A stretch of 64,000 bases of DNA from M269 sp964640795 (GTDB taxonomy: Bacteria > Pseudomonadota > Gammaproteobacteria > Enterobacterales > Alteromonadaceae), in assembly GCA_964640795.1 (NCBI GenBank), contig CAZXIN010000023.1, positions 19,057 through 83,056 on the forward strand, in the 5' to 3' direction. The notes under the pieces were generated by a model. The model had not been told where the DNA came from, did no database searches, and was given only the letters and a program-made list of their open reading frames with translations. This document shows positions 8,486-17,090 of this stretch, piece by piece; within the stretch, counting starts at the first letter, position 1; the number at the start of each line of letters is the position of its first letter. Made by a program: the position numbers and the translations under genes.

Positions 8486-9202
8486 ATGGACTCATTACTC
8501 GATCGTATTATTGAGCACCTACAAAAAGCATTGCAGTTGCACCTCGATATAGAAAACGAACAACTAACAGCCTCTTTAACAGAGCTGCAAAGGTGGCAAT
8601 GCGAGCGACTTATAGTGACCTATAAGAACCTACTGTCTAATAAAAAGTATAACCCTGCCATGATGTTTTTTATCGACGAGCTCTATGGCCCTAAAGACTT
8701 CAGTCAGCGTGACGATGACATCGCCCGCATTGTGCCCAAAATGTCTAAAATTCTTCCTGAGAAAGCACTGCAATCACTTGAGAAGGCGCTTCACCTGAAT
8801 AGTTTATCTTTGCAGCTTGACTATACGCTACTCAAGCAACTCAACGGGTCGAGAACCATTGATAGTCAAAGCTATGCTGATGCTTACCGTAAGAGTGACA
8901 ATTTGGCGGAGCGGTCTTTACAAATAGACTTTATCGAATCGCTAGGAAGTGATCTCGCTGACGTTACCAATATTATCGGCATTGGCATTCTACTAAAAAT
9001 GTCTCGTAAACCTGCTCAACTGGCAGGCTTTTTGGCCTTACATGAATTTCTTGAAAAGGGCTTCAATGCGTTTAAAAAGATTGGCAAGATCGGCGACTTC
9101 ATTAACCCTATTGTAGAAACTGAGAAAGACATTATGCAAAAGTTATTTGATGGCATTGATGTATTACCAGATATCAGGAATGAAACGTTTGGAAAACAGT
9201 AA
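8486..9202 (+). CDS. FFLEELY motif protein
   Basis: A 238-aa predicted cytosolic, mostly helical protein. It carries MMFFIDELYGPKDFSQRD at about residues 59-76, the motif that names the FFLEELY family of uncharacterised proteobacterial proteins (here FFIDELY). The next segment, DDDIARIVPKMSKILPEKAL, also follows the family pattern. A hydrophobic glycine-containing stretch (NIIGIGILLKMSRKPAQLAG) lies near residue 170. Function is unknown. It overlaps the following thioesterase gene by 23 bp, so the two are cotranscribed and probably coupled, which suggests a lipid- or acyl-CoA-related role (inference). Confidence 0.75.
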   Translation: MDSLLDRIIEHLQKALQLHLDIENEQLTASLTELQRWQCERLIVTYKNLLSNKKYNPAMMFFIDELYGPKDFSQRDDDIARIVPKMSKILPEKALQSLEKALHLNSLSLQLDYTLLKQLNGSRTIDSQSYADAYRKSDNLAERSLQIDFIESLGSDLADVTNIIGIGILLKMSRKPAQLAGFLALHEFLEKGFNAFKKIGKIGDFINPIVETEKDIMQKLFDGIDVLPDIRNETFGKQ

Positions 9203-9647
9203 ATTAGCTTGGCTACTCCCCTCTCCTCATATAGTCGAATGGCAAATTAACAAAGAACATATTGATCATTATCATCATGTGAATAACGTTGAGTATGTTA
9301 AACAGCTAGAAGTAACCGCTTGGCATCACTCCAATGCATTAGGGTTAACTATCGAGCAGTATCAATCTCTTGATCGCGGCATGGCGATATCACGCCACGA
9401 AATTGATTATCTAGCTTCTGCCATTGAAGGTGACAAAGTACTCTGTGCGACATGGTTAGTTGATTGCGATAGACGCTTAAAGCTCGCTCGTCAATTCCAA
9501 TTCATTAGAGAAAGTGATGGCCTTACATTGCTTAAAGCAAGAACGGAGTTTGTTTGTATTGCATTGTCTTCTGGAAAACCGAAACGTATGCCTAGCTTGT
9601 TTTCGGAGACTTATGGCGACGCTATGATAGAAACAAAAAGCAGTTAA
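9180..9647 (+). CDS. Acyl-CoA thioesterase, hotdog fold (4HBT type)
   Basis: A protein of about 155 aa with the hotdog thioesterase pattern: IDHYHHVNNVEYVKQLEVTAW corresponds to the D-x(n)-G/HVNNxxY block of YbgC/FadM-like enzymes that hydrolyse acyl-CoA. Later parts (SRHEIDYLASAIEGDKVLCA, KARTEFVCIA) match the family strands. I chose the ATG at 9180 because the family usually begins close to the WQI strand; an upstream in-frame ATG at 9147 would add 11 residues and lies deeper inside the FFLEELY gene. Substrate chain length cannot be read. A strong terminator follows. Confidence 0.8.
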   Translation: MKRLENSKLAWLLPSPHIVEWQINKEHIDHYHHVNNVEYVKQLEVTAWHHSNALGLTIEQYQSLDRGMAISRHEIDYLASAIEGDKVLCATWLVDCDRRLKLARQFQFIRESDGLTLLKARTEFVCIALSSGKPKRMPSLFSETYGDAMIETKSS

Positions 9648-9660
9648 CGTTAACAAGATT

Positions 9661-9690
9661 AAAAAAGGAGAACCTAGGTTCTCCTTTTTT
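9661..9690. terminator. Bidirectional rho-independent terminator
   Basis: A perfect 30-bp palindrome: six A, GGAGAACC-TAGG-TTCTCC core, six T. It sits between the convergent thioesterase (plus) and DUF1223 (minus) genes and has a T-tract in both directions, so it can end both transcripts. Confidence 0.93.
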
Positions 9691-9708
9691 GCTGAACGCT
9701 AACAGTTA

Positions 9709-10494
9709 TTAAAGAATATAATCCTTAGGTAACCAACCTCCAGCTGCTTGTAAAGGCACTAAGGTATCTCGACCTGTCACCCAAATAGCCGCAGCAAACT
9801 TCTCAGCTTTTTGGCTCTTACTTTTTAGCGGCTTCTTCCAGTCAAATGCCCAAGTACCAGGATTGTCGATACTCACTGGAATAACTTGATGGTGTAACAC
9901 AACAAAGTCTTCTTCTAATGTACGGCGTTTGTTTTCGCCGCGCTGTACATGTGTCGTTAAACCATTCCCCAACACAGCAACATGTAATAGTAGCCTCGGA
10001 TCATCACTTGGAAATTCAGCCGTAATGCGCCCTTCAGTGATTTCAGCTTTCAACACTCCAGCATGAGCATCACCAGCAGGTAAATTTGATTGACGACGAA
10101 ACCAACCTCGCCACTCGCTCCCGTTAACGAGAAAACCGGGTGTGTATACGGATCGTGTTAAACCTTGCTGACGAAAACGTCTTTGACGATTACTGTAATC
10201 AGAACTAGCAAACGGGTCTTTCCAACCAATGTAATCCCAATAATCAACATGAAAAGCAACTGGCACAACAGATGTCCATAACTCACTATTACCTTCAAAG
10301 GTGTTTAACCATTTTTCTGCTGGAGGGCAGCTACTGCATCCTTGGGATGAATACAGTTCGAGTAATTTGGTTTGTGCTTCACCACTTTGCAATACAACAG
10401 TGTTACCAGCCTTAACTGCGTCTTCGTTTGCGGCATAAGCAGCACTCATACTTATCAGCAATGTAAATGCAGCTGTTAGTAATTTATTCAACAT
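9709..10494 (-). CDS. DUF1223 domain-containing secreted protein (thioredoxin-like)
   Basis: A 261-aa exported protein. A cleavable signal peptide ends about AYA-A (residue 21). The DUF1223 core follows: LLELYSSQGCSSCPPAE with a CxxC pair at Cys53/Cys56, then VAFHVDYWDYIGWKDPFAS and YTPGFLVNGSEWRGW. The family has a thioredoxin-like fold and is presumed to act in periplasmic redox or metal handling, but its reaction is not established. The ATG has AAGGG six bases upstream. It is divergent from the retropepsin-like gene with a 216-bp gap that holds no other gene. Confidence 0.88.
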   Translation of the reverse strand: MLNKLLTAAFTLLISMSAAYAANEDAVKAGNTVVLQSGEAQTKLLELYSSQGCSSCPPAEKWLNTFEGNSELWTSVVPVAFHVDYWDYIGWKDPFASSDYSNRQRRFRQQGLTRSVYTPGFLVNGSEWRGWFRRQSNLPAGDAHAGVLKAEITEGRITAEFPSDDPRLLLHVAVLGNGLTTHVQRGENKRRTLEEDFVVLHHQVIPVSIDNPGTWAFDWKKPLKSKSQKAEKFAAAIWVTGRDTLVPLQAAGGWLPKDYIL

Positions 10495-10710
10495 ATGAAA
10501 CCCTTTAACTTATTCAGTGCGCTTGAGGCGCTACTGCAACGTTATAATGCGTAATCTAGTCAGCTGGCATCACAAGACTATCACGCAAATTTAACCAAAT
10601 ACTCATAATACATAAATCAACGAAAAAGCTTGTATAGCATTAACGACAAGCGCTAATGTAACGAGGAAGGCGCTAAAAAAGCGGAAGTATATGTTGAGAG
10701 ACCCTTGAAA

Positions 10711-11892
10711 ATGACAAAACTCTTGTTAGCACTCACCAGTACATTATTACTTGCTTCGGTAGGACTGAATATCTACCTCATCAAAAAGCAAGTGGAACAA
10801 ATTGAGTCACAGGAACCCGTTACCAGCATACCTAAACCGTTAGCTCCCATAGATATAGATAAACCAACGCAGTCAGAAAATTATGTATCAGCACGCAGGT
10901 ATTTTGAACAAGGTGAATTTGCTCAAGCCATTACTGCATTTGAACAACTTACTAACCATTCAAACATAGGTGAAGCACAAGCACTAAAAGCCTTTTGGGT
11001 TGAGCAAGCAAACACTTGGCTAGATCAATCTGAGATAGCAACGCTAAAAGTGTTTGAGCAGTTATTTCTAAAACGTTTCCCGAATGACTTTGACTTTTTA
11101 CTCATTGAAGCAGATCGTCTGACCAAAACTGAATCCTTACTAGACGGTGCCATTGCCTATTATCAATTACAAAGTCGTCCCTTGAGCGAAGAACAGCATA
11201 ACAAGGTTAGTGAAAGGATTAGCGAAACCACCTTGCCAAACCTTGAGAAGCTCATGCAATCAGAAGCTTGGGATATAGTAGAAAGATTTGCAGAGCCACT
11301 TTTACAATTCGAGCCTGACAATGAACGTTTTCTGCTAATTTTGGCAGAAGCTTATGCACAACGGCAAGAGCCTTCATTGATGGAGCAAACGTTTAGCCGA
11401 GTCACTTATCGAGATGACCTAGATAAAGAGTTTAAGCGGATTCGCAGCCTAGTTCGCTATGATAGTCCGAGGCAATCCAAGCAAGGTCAACAGAACAAAA
11501 ATGTTAGCCGGGGTATCGCACTGCTACAAACCGGTAACCATTACATCGTTAGGGCGTTTTTAGACAATAGTTCGGAGTTAGATTTGCTTATAGATACGGG
11601 GGCGTCAACAACCGCGATAACTCATCAACGTTTTCGCCGACTGTACAAAAAGCATCGCCCCGAATTAATCGGAAGATTCCCTATAAATACTGCAAATGGT
11701 CAGGTGAATGCCCCTATATTTCGATTCTCAAGTTTAACCATTGACGATTTTCAAGTGAACAACTTCGCTGTTATCGTATTACCAGATAGAAGTAACCTAG
11801 AATCTGATGGCTTACTAGGAATGAATTTCTTACGTCACTATGATTTTCGTATTGACCAACGCTCAAGTGAGCTCTTTTTACAAAGGCGATAA
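10711..11892 (+). CDS. Membrane-anchored retropepsin-like aspartic protease with TPR-like region
   Basis: A protein of about 393 aa. An N-terminal hydrophobic segment (residues about 3-24) acts as a signal anchor, so the rest is probably periplasmic. Residues about 55-250 are helical with a TPR-like start (ARRYFEQGEFAQAITAFEQL). Residues about 265-393 form a clan AA protease domain: LDLLIDTGASTTAIT gives the catalytic Asp (about 295) in the DTGAS motif, and SDGLLGMNFLRHYDFRID is the closing family signature. Retropepsin-like domains act as dimers. The substrate is unknown. An in-frame TTG two codons upstream is an alternative start. Confidence 0.82.
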   Translation: MTKLLLALTSTLLLASVGLNIYLIKKQVEQIESQEPVTSIPKPLAPIDIDKPTQSENYVSARRYFEQGEFAQAITAFEQLTNHSNIGEAQALKAFWVEQANTWLDQSEIATLKVFEQLFLKRFPNDFDFLLIEADRLTKTESLLDGAIAYYQLQSRPLSEEQHNKVSERISETTLPNLEKLMQSEAWDIVERFAEPLLQFEPDNERFLLILAEAYAQRQEPSLMEQTFSRVTYRDDLDKEFKRIRSLVRYDSPRQSKQGQQNKNVSRGIALLQTGNHYIVRAFLDNSSELDLLIDTGASTTAITHQRFRRLYKKHRPELIGRFPINTANGQVNAPIFRFSSLTIDDFQVNNFAVIVLPDRSNLESDGLLGMNFLRHYDFRIDQRSSELFLQRR

Positions 11893-12098
11893 TCGATAGA
11901 AGCCGACTAAATCAAAGCGTTGAAGAAGAGCCCTTCAATGAAAGACAGTATTATATCCTGCCATTTAAACCAATGTGACTATTTTAAAGATTATCAAGGC
12001 AAGGTTGCGCCACGAGAGTCATTCTCTAGCCAGCAAGCTTAACGCAGAGAAACCTTAAAATAGGTGCATTGGATGGTTCGGCTTATAAAAACCTGAGG

Positions 12099-12695
12099 TT
12101 AACTAATAGCTTGTCCTAGTAATATAAATAGACTGCCCCCTACCAATAAGCTAACAGATAGAAGTAATGTGCTCATTAGGACTTTCTTTAAGCCCAACAC
12201 TTCAACATTGGTAAAGTCATATGGGTAGAACTTAGTCCATCGTCCGTGACCTATCGTATAAACAGCGTAACTAACCGGATAAATAAGCCAGTATCCAATA
12301 GACGATAGGCTTAACGTAGATTTGTCAGAAAAGAAATACCAATAAATGAGAGTAAGAACCGGTGTCACTGCATGGACAAGTGTATCTGCTATGCGATCAA
12401 AAAAAGACAAGTTTTGCCAGCCATATATGAGGTAGTTAGCTCCCCCTACAGTCACAATATAAAATGTTATCGCAGTCGAAACATGAGAACTATTGAAGAA
12501 TTCTGCTGCGTCAGAAGATGGCCACAAAACACTGTTCAGAATCCATAAAAACACTAGAATATTGGTAAGTACTGTGTAGTAACTGAAGTACTGCCATATC
12601 GCAAATAAAATACTGTCCTCACCTCTGTTTTTAGTTTCTCTCACCAAACTAGCAACAAGAGCAAAAAATAATATCAGTAAGAAGTATTCCTTCAT
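12099..12695 (-). CDS. Pr6Pr-family membrane protein
   Basis: A 198-aa integral membrane protein with about six hydrophobic segments. The patterns IWQYFSYYTVLTNILVF, DTLVHAVTPVLTLIYW and WLIYPVSYAVYTIGHGRWTKF then YPYDF are those of the Pr6Pr (FAR-17a/AIG1-like) family of small bacterial membrane proteins, whose function is not established. The conserved histidine in VHAVTP is present. It is followed on the same strand upstream by another small membrane gene, with gaps of about 78 bp. Nothing in the sequence shows a substrate. Confidence 0.72.
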   Translation of the reverse strand: MKEYFLLILFFALVASLVRETKNRGEDSILFAIWQYFSYYTVLTNILVFLWILNSVLWPSSDAAEFFNSSHVSTAITFYIVTVGGANYLIYGWQNLSFFDRIADTLVHAVTPVLTLIYWYFFSDKSTLSLSSIGYWLIYPVSYAVYTIGHGRWTKFYPYDFTNVEVLGLKKVLMSTLLLSVSLLVGGSLFILLGQAIS

Positions 12696-12773
12696 TATCT
12701 ATCCTTCAATATCAACCGCCCCTAACGTATCGAATCGACGGTATCTCAATCCTACATGACAATGTTATGTTTG

Positions 12774-13097
12774 CTATGCTTTAACCTTTCCCTGTTGTTC
12801 ACTGGGCCTTAAAGAAAGATATAACAAAGGCCCAATTGAAACAAAAACCAAGGTTAAAAAAGTAAATGTCATCCAATAATAAAGAGATTTATTGCGTGAC
12901 TTGCAATCTTTATACATCCAAACAATAGCCAGCAAAGCCATCACATACAAATCAATAATAACTTGAGCTGTATCCCAGCTGGACATCATTCGATAACCAA
13001 AAGCTAAGAGAGACTCGTCGGCTATAGCCATAGTGAAAATGGTATATAAAGAAAACGCTAAAAGCAGAAAAATGACCGCACCTTTATGCAAACTCAA
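12774..13097 (-). CDS. Small membrane protein, DUF2834-like
   Basis: A 107-aa protein with three hydrophobic segments (about 7-27, 43-61, 72-93). The segment VIIDLYVMALLAIVWMYKDC followed by SIGPLLYLSLRP resembles DUF2834-type membrane proteins, where an aspartate-containing helix is followed by a glycine-proline turn and an R-P end. The assignment is by pattern only. It sits between the Pr6Pr gene and a GNAT gene on the same strand, possibly as a loose operon. Function is unknown. Confidence 0.55.
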   Translation of the reverse strand: MSLHKGAVIFLLLAFSLYTIFTMAIADESLLAFGYRMMSSWDTAQVIIDLYVMALLAIVWMYKDCKSRNKSLYYWMTFTFLTLVFVSIGPLLYLSLRPSEQQGKVKA

Positions 13098-13155
13098 CTC
13101 CTTAATAATAATTGTCGAGCACTAACCAAAGCACTATAAATCAATGTGCTAGCTG

Positions 13156-13593
13156 CTAAAGGCTGATGACAGCGAGCATATCTTCATTGTCTTCATCCAT
13201 GCCAACCTCGACAAAACCAAAACTAGAGTAAAAGTCTTTTGCTACTGGGTTTTTGGGGTTGTAGCAGATTTCAATTTCGGTGATTTGATGAGAGGACTTT
13301 ATTTCTGCTAGCGCAAGGCTTAAGGCTTTTCTCCCTATTCCTTCGTTTTGGCATGACTTGTCTACCATAAATCGCCATATTGACACTTTAGTTGCGCTCT
13401 CTATCACCCACATGAAAAAACCAACAGGATTGCCATTGTTGTATATAGCTCGACACGTGTGTCCCTGATTGTAGTGTGATTCGACAAGAGACCACATATT
13501 GCAAGCCACATAATCTTCTTGCTCTTCACTGACATCTAGCTCACAAACAGCGGCATAGTTTGAATGATCAATTTCTTCCAATGATATGTTCAC
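13156..13593 (-). CDS. GNAT family N-acetyltransferase
   Basis: A 145-aa acetyltransferase of the GNAT fold. The acetyl-CoA binding motif A is visible as RFMVDKSCQNEGIGRKALSL (about residues 74-93), with the Q-x-x-GIG loop in the variant form QNEGIG, followed by motif B with NPKNPVAKDFYSSFGFVEVG. The acceptor cannot be predicted; the layout is similar to small spermine/spermidine or amine acetyltransferases. The start is GTG, two bases after the stop of a possible 42-codon upstream gene. Confidence 0.82.
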   Translation of the reverse strand: MNISLEEIDHSNYAAVCELDVSEEQEDYVACNMWSLVESHYNQGHTCRAIYNNGNPVGFFMWVIESATKVSIWRFMVDKSCQNEGIGRKALSLALAEIKSSHQITEIEICYNPKNPVAKDFYSSFGFVEVGMDEDNEDMLAVISL

Positions 13594-13595
13594 TT

Positions 13596-13724
13596 TTACT
13601 TGAATAACTCCTTATTGAGAATATCCAAACACCTTGCAATAAATCGATTTTGCGATTCAATGTCATCGTTGTAAATGTTTTTTAGAACATTCTTTAAAGT
13701 TTTCTTATGCTTATTCCTACTCAT
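13596..13724 (-). CDS. Possible small gene (42 aa) upstream of the GNAT gene
   Basis: An ATG-initiated frame of 42 codons encoding a basic, helical peptide (starts MSRNKHKKTLKNVLKNIYND, ends CLDILNKELFK). Composition is protein-like (Asn/Lys/Leu/Ile rich, no low-complexity artefact). It stops two bases before the GTG of the acetyltransferase gene, and its last codons contain AAGGAG, so its translation could affect the downstream gene. Its own ribosome site (AGAG, two bases from ATG) is poor. No family recognised. Confidence 0.4.
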   Translation of the reverse strand: MSRNKHKKTLKNVLKNIYNDDIESQNRFIARCLDILNKELFK

Positions 13725-13773
13725 AACTCTAGATGAGTCGGGATCAAATAATCACCCTATCTTGAGGAAACAT

Positions 13774-14925
13774 TCACCCAATTCGTGATCGAGGAATGCA
13801 TAACAATATAAAAGCTGATGCTAATGCAGCACATGTGGAGAAGATATAAGTGTTATACGCACCTTCTCCCTGCATCCATATCTGTCCGGCGGTTAAGTTA
13901 CCAATGGCTCCACCGACACCGAATGACACACTCGTGTACAATGCCTGACCGCGTGTCTGATACTTGCCAGTGAAGTAATGATGAATAAAATGTATAGAGG
14001 CTGCGTGTGTTAATCCAAAGCTTAATGCATGAATTAATTGGCTGGTAATCAACAAGCCTAAAATATCAGCATGGCTCGCCAACAGCCACCAACGTAGTGC
14101 CGTCATGCCAATGCAAAACAACATGACACGTTTAACACCAAATCGATGAATGAGCTTGCCAGCATAAATAAAGATAACAACCTCTGCAGCTACTCCAAGA
14201 GCGATTAACCAACCCGTTTGTTGTCCTGTATAACCAATATCTCGCATGTAGAGTGCAAAGAAACTATAAAATGGACCAAAACTCACTTGTAGCAATATAG
14301 CTGAGAGCATAAAAGCTAAAAAAGGCCATGCAAAAATCATGTTCCACATGGAAGAAGCTGCGCTATCTTTTTTGCTCTCTAAAGCAATATCCTTGACCAA
14401 CATGGTGCTTAAAAACAACCCAAACAAAATAATGCTACACAGATACAAAAGTGCGTTAGGCCCTTGCCAATCAATAACTAGCCCGCCAACGACGCTAAAC
14501 AAGATATAGCCCACGCTCCCCCATAACCTGATGCGACTATAACGAGCAGGATTACCGCGAATATTATTGAGTGTGATGACTTCAATTTGAGGCAAGATAG
14601 CTGTCCAAAACAGCATAAACAGTGAAAAAGAGAGCGTTAACGACCAAAAGCCATAAGAAACATAGACAACAGAAAAGCCTGCAAAGGTTAAAAAGCTACC
14701 AAGCTGCAATACCCTGAGATTTTTACCTGTTAGGTCGGCGAAAAAGGCCCATAGATTAGGCCCCAGTATACGAGTGATCGTAATAAGCCCCAGCAACTGA
14801 CCAATTTGAACAGAGGTTAACCCGCGACTATCAAGAAAGACCCCCATAAAAGGCACCAAAGCACCTAGCATGGCAAAATAAAAGAGATAACTTAATCCTA
14901 GAATAAAGATCTGCTTATCTCTCAT
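13774..14925 (-). CDS. MFS transporter, HcaT/PPP-like family
   Basis: A 383-aa major facilitator superfamily protein with about 12 membrane helices. The N-terminal LSYLFYFAMLGALVPFMGVF and the RIRLWGSVGYILFSVVGG segment resemble the MFS_1-like group that includes E. coli HcaT (3-phenylpropionate transporter), but the true substrate cannot be inferred. In many gammaproteobacteria an MFS gene of this type follows aroC. Here the gap to aroC is 49 bp, with AGGAG ten bases before the start. Probably cotranscribed with prmB-aroC. Confidence 0.85.
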   Translation of the reverse strand: MRDKQIFILGLSYLFYFAMLGALVPFMGVFLDSRGLTSVQIGQLLGLITITRILGPNLWAFFADLTGKNLRVLQLGSFLTFAGFSVVYVSYGFWSLTLSFSLFMLFWTAILPQIEVITLNNIRGNPARYSRIRLWGSVGYILFSVVGGLVIDWQGPNALLYLCSIILFGLFLSTMLVKDIALESKKDSAASSMWNMIFAWPFLAFMLSAILLQVSFGPFYSFFALYMRDIGYTGQQTGWLIALGVAAEVVIFIYAGKLIHRFGVKRVMLFCIGMTALRWWLLASHADILGLLITSQLIHALSFGLTHAASIHFIHHYFTGKYQTRGQALYTSVSFGVGGAIGNLTAGQIWMQGEGAYNTYIFSTCAALASAFILLCIPRSRIG

Positions 14926-14974
14926 TATTAATAATCTCCTGAAGTGAAACTCCCTAATATCGTCTTGTTGCTAA

Positions 14975-16078
14975 CTACTCAGGTGCTTGTCCCGGTAGTA
15001 CTGGCGTTATAGAGGTCACATCAGCGTTCTGTGCCCGATGACGCAGTATATGGTCCATGACCACAATAGCCATCATCGCTTCAGCAATGGGTACAGCTCT
15101 TATACCTACGCAGGGGTCGTGACGCCCTTTGGTAACCACTTCAGCCTGCTGGCCATGAATATCAACAGTGTCACCCGGTACACTAATGCTAGAGGTCGGT
15201 TTAAGTGCCATATGCACAACAAGATCCTGCCCCGTTGAGATACCGCCTAAGACACCGCCAGAACGATTAGATCTAAAACCCTCAGGTGTTAAGGCATCTC
15301 GGTGTTCACTACCTTTTTGTTCAATAACATCAAAACCATCACCAACTTCAACACCTTTAACTGCATTAATCCCCATCATGGCATGAGCAAGGTCGGCATC
15401 GAGTCGATCAAATACTGGCTCACCCAAGCCTACTGGCATACGAGTAGCAACAACAGACACTTTTGCACCAACTGAGTCACCTTCTTTTTTAAGGTCACGC
15501 ATATATTGGTCAAGTGCGTCTAGCTTATCCGAATCAGGAAAGAAAAACGCATTGTCGTTTACCACATCCAAATCGACTTTATCAGCTTTAATGGGGCCTA
15601 GCTGTGACAAATAACCGTGAATTTGGATGCCATAGTTCTCTAATAAGTACTTTTTAGCAATTGCTCCTGCCGCCACTCTAACCGCAGTTTCTCTTGCAGA
15701 TGAACGACCACCACCTCGGTAGTCTCTCTGTCCAAACTTCTGCTGATAGGTATAATCTGCGTGACCAGGGCGAAAAATATCTTTAATTTTTGAATAATCT
15801 TTGGAGCGCTGGTCAGTATTTTCAATCACCAATCCAATAGATGTACCCGTAGTTTGACCTTCAAATACACCTGATAGGATTTTAACTTCGTCCGCTTCTC
15901 GGCGCGCTGTAGTATAGCGAGACGTACCAGGCTTCCGTCGGTCAAGGTCGACTTGCATGTCACCTTCATTGATATCAAGCCCTGGGGGACACCCATCAAT
16001 TACACCGCCAATGGCCGGCCCATGACTTTCTCCGAAGGTCGTGACTGTAAAAAATTTTCCAAAAGTATTTCCGGGCAT
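14975..16078 (-). CDS. aroC: Chorismate synthase
   Basis: A 367-aa enzyme that converts 5-enolpyruvylshikimate-3-phosphate to chorismate with reduced FMN, the last step of the shikimate pathway. All family signatures are present: GESHGPAIGGVIDGCPPG near the N-terminus, RPGHADYTYQQKFGQRDYRG, and GGRSSARETAVRVAAGA. The length equals that of other proteobacterial AroC proteins. It lies 14 bp after prmB on the same strand, the usual prmB-aroC order. Start ATG with AGGA close upstream. Confidence 0.97.
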   Translation of the reverse strand: MPGNTFGKFFTVTTFGESHGPAIGGVIDGCPPGLDINEGDMQVDLDRRKPGTSRYTTARREADEVKILSGVFEGQTTGTSIGLVIENTDQRSKDYSKIKDIFRPGHADYTYQQKFGQRDYRGGGRSSARETAVRVAAGAIAKKYLLENYGIQIHGYLSQLGPIKADKVDLDVVNDNAFFFPDSDKLDALDQYMRDLKKEGDSVGAKVSVVATRMPVGLGEPVFDRLDADLAHAMMGINAVKGVEVGDGFDVIEQKGSEHRDALTPEGFRSNRSGGVLGGISTGQDLVVHMALKPTSSISVPGDTVDIHGQQAEVVTKGRHDPCVGIRAVPIAEAMMAIVVMDHILRHRAQNADVTSITPVLPGQAPE

Positions 16079-16092
16079 AGTCCTGCTCTTAT

Positions 16093-17010
16093 TTAATGAG
16101 AATTCACAGCGAGTAGGTCTCGCTTATTAACTGCAAACAACCCTTGTCCACCCATTTCCAACTCAATCCATCGCAAGTTCAACTCAGGGAACTCGGCTTG
16201 CATATGCACTTGACTATTTCCTACTTCAACAAACAACCAACCATTTTCAGACAAGTGAAGAGGAGCCTGTTGCAAGATAGTACGTACTAAATCTAGCCCA
16301 TCATTACCTGCCGCCAACCCTAGTTCTGGTTCATGTCTAAACTCATCAGGTAAATCTTCCATGTCTTCTTGGTCAACATAAGGTGGGTTGCAAATAATGA
16401 GATCGTATTCATGACCAGCAAGGTTTGAAAACAAGTCTGACTGTATCGGCCACACACGATCTTCTACATGGTGTTGATAAATATTGGTTTCTGCCACAGT
16501 CAACGCATCGCTACTAATATCAACAGCATCGACTTGTGCTTCTTCAAATAAGGTAGCCAATGCAATAGCAATACAACCACTGCCTGTACACATGTCAAGG
16601 ATATGCGATGGCTCCGCTTGAACCCATGGCTCGAAGCCTCCTTTAATAAGCTCAGCAAAAGGCGAACGAGGCACAAGCACACGCTCGTCAACATAAAATG
16701 GCATGTCACAAAACCAGGCTTGATTAATCAAGTAAGGAACGGGAATGCGTTGTTCAATTCGACGTTTTAGAAAGTCGCAAATCATTGCTTTTTCATCGCT
16801 AGTTAAGCGTGCTTGATATATACTTTCCGGCATATCAAAAGGTAAATTCAATAGCGGTAAAATCAAGCTAGTCGCTTCGTCCCAAGGATTATCTGTGCCG
16901 TGTCCAAAATGCAAATCTGCAGCAGACAGAGAAGTTGTCGCCCAGCGCAGCATATCTAGCAAAGTATGCAGCTCGTTTTGTGCTTGAGAGTAATTAATAT
17001 CGTTGCTCAT
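16093..17010 (-). CDS. prmB: Ribosomal protein uL3 N5-glutamine methyltransferase PrmB
   Basis: A protein of 305 aa from the chosen start. It methylates a glutamine of ribosomal protein L3 using S-adenosylmethionine. The signatures are FGHGTDNPWDEA, FYVDERVLVPRSPFAELI, the SAM loop DMCTGSGCIAIALA and the catalytic NPPY (IICNPPYVDQ). The open frame extends 32 codons upstream, but that part is unlike the family; the ATG giving MSNDINYSQ agrees with E. coli PrmB and avoids overlap with smrB. The divergent smrB neighbour, as in E. coli, supports the identity. Confidence 0.95.
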   Translation of the reverse strand: MSNDINYSQAQNELHTLLDMLRWATTSLSAADLHFGHGTDNPWDEATSLILPLLNLPFDMPESIYQARLTSDEKAMICDFLKRRIEQRIPVPYLINQAWFCDMPFYVDERVLVPRSPFAELIKGGFEPWVQAEPSHILDMCTGSGCIAIALATLFEEAQVDAVDISSDALTVAETNIYQHHVEDRVWPIQSDLFSNLAGHEYDLIICNPPYVDQEDMEDLPDEFRHEPELGLAAGNDGLDLVRTILQQAPLHLSENGWLFVEVGNSQVHMQAEFPELNLRWIELEMGGQGLFAVNKRDLLAVNSH

Positions 17011-17090
17011 AGTGAGTTTGTTATTACACCTAATATTTATTTGATAATATAACTGTTTCTTCGAATACAAAACGCAAAAACGTAGGCACC

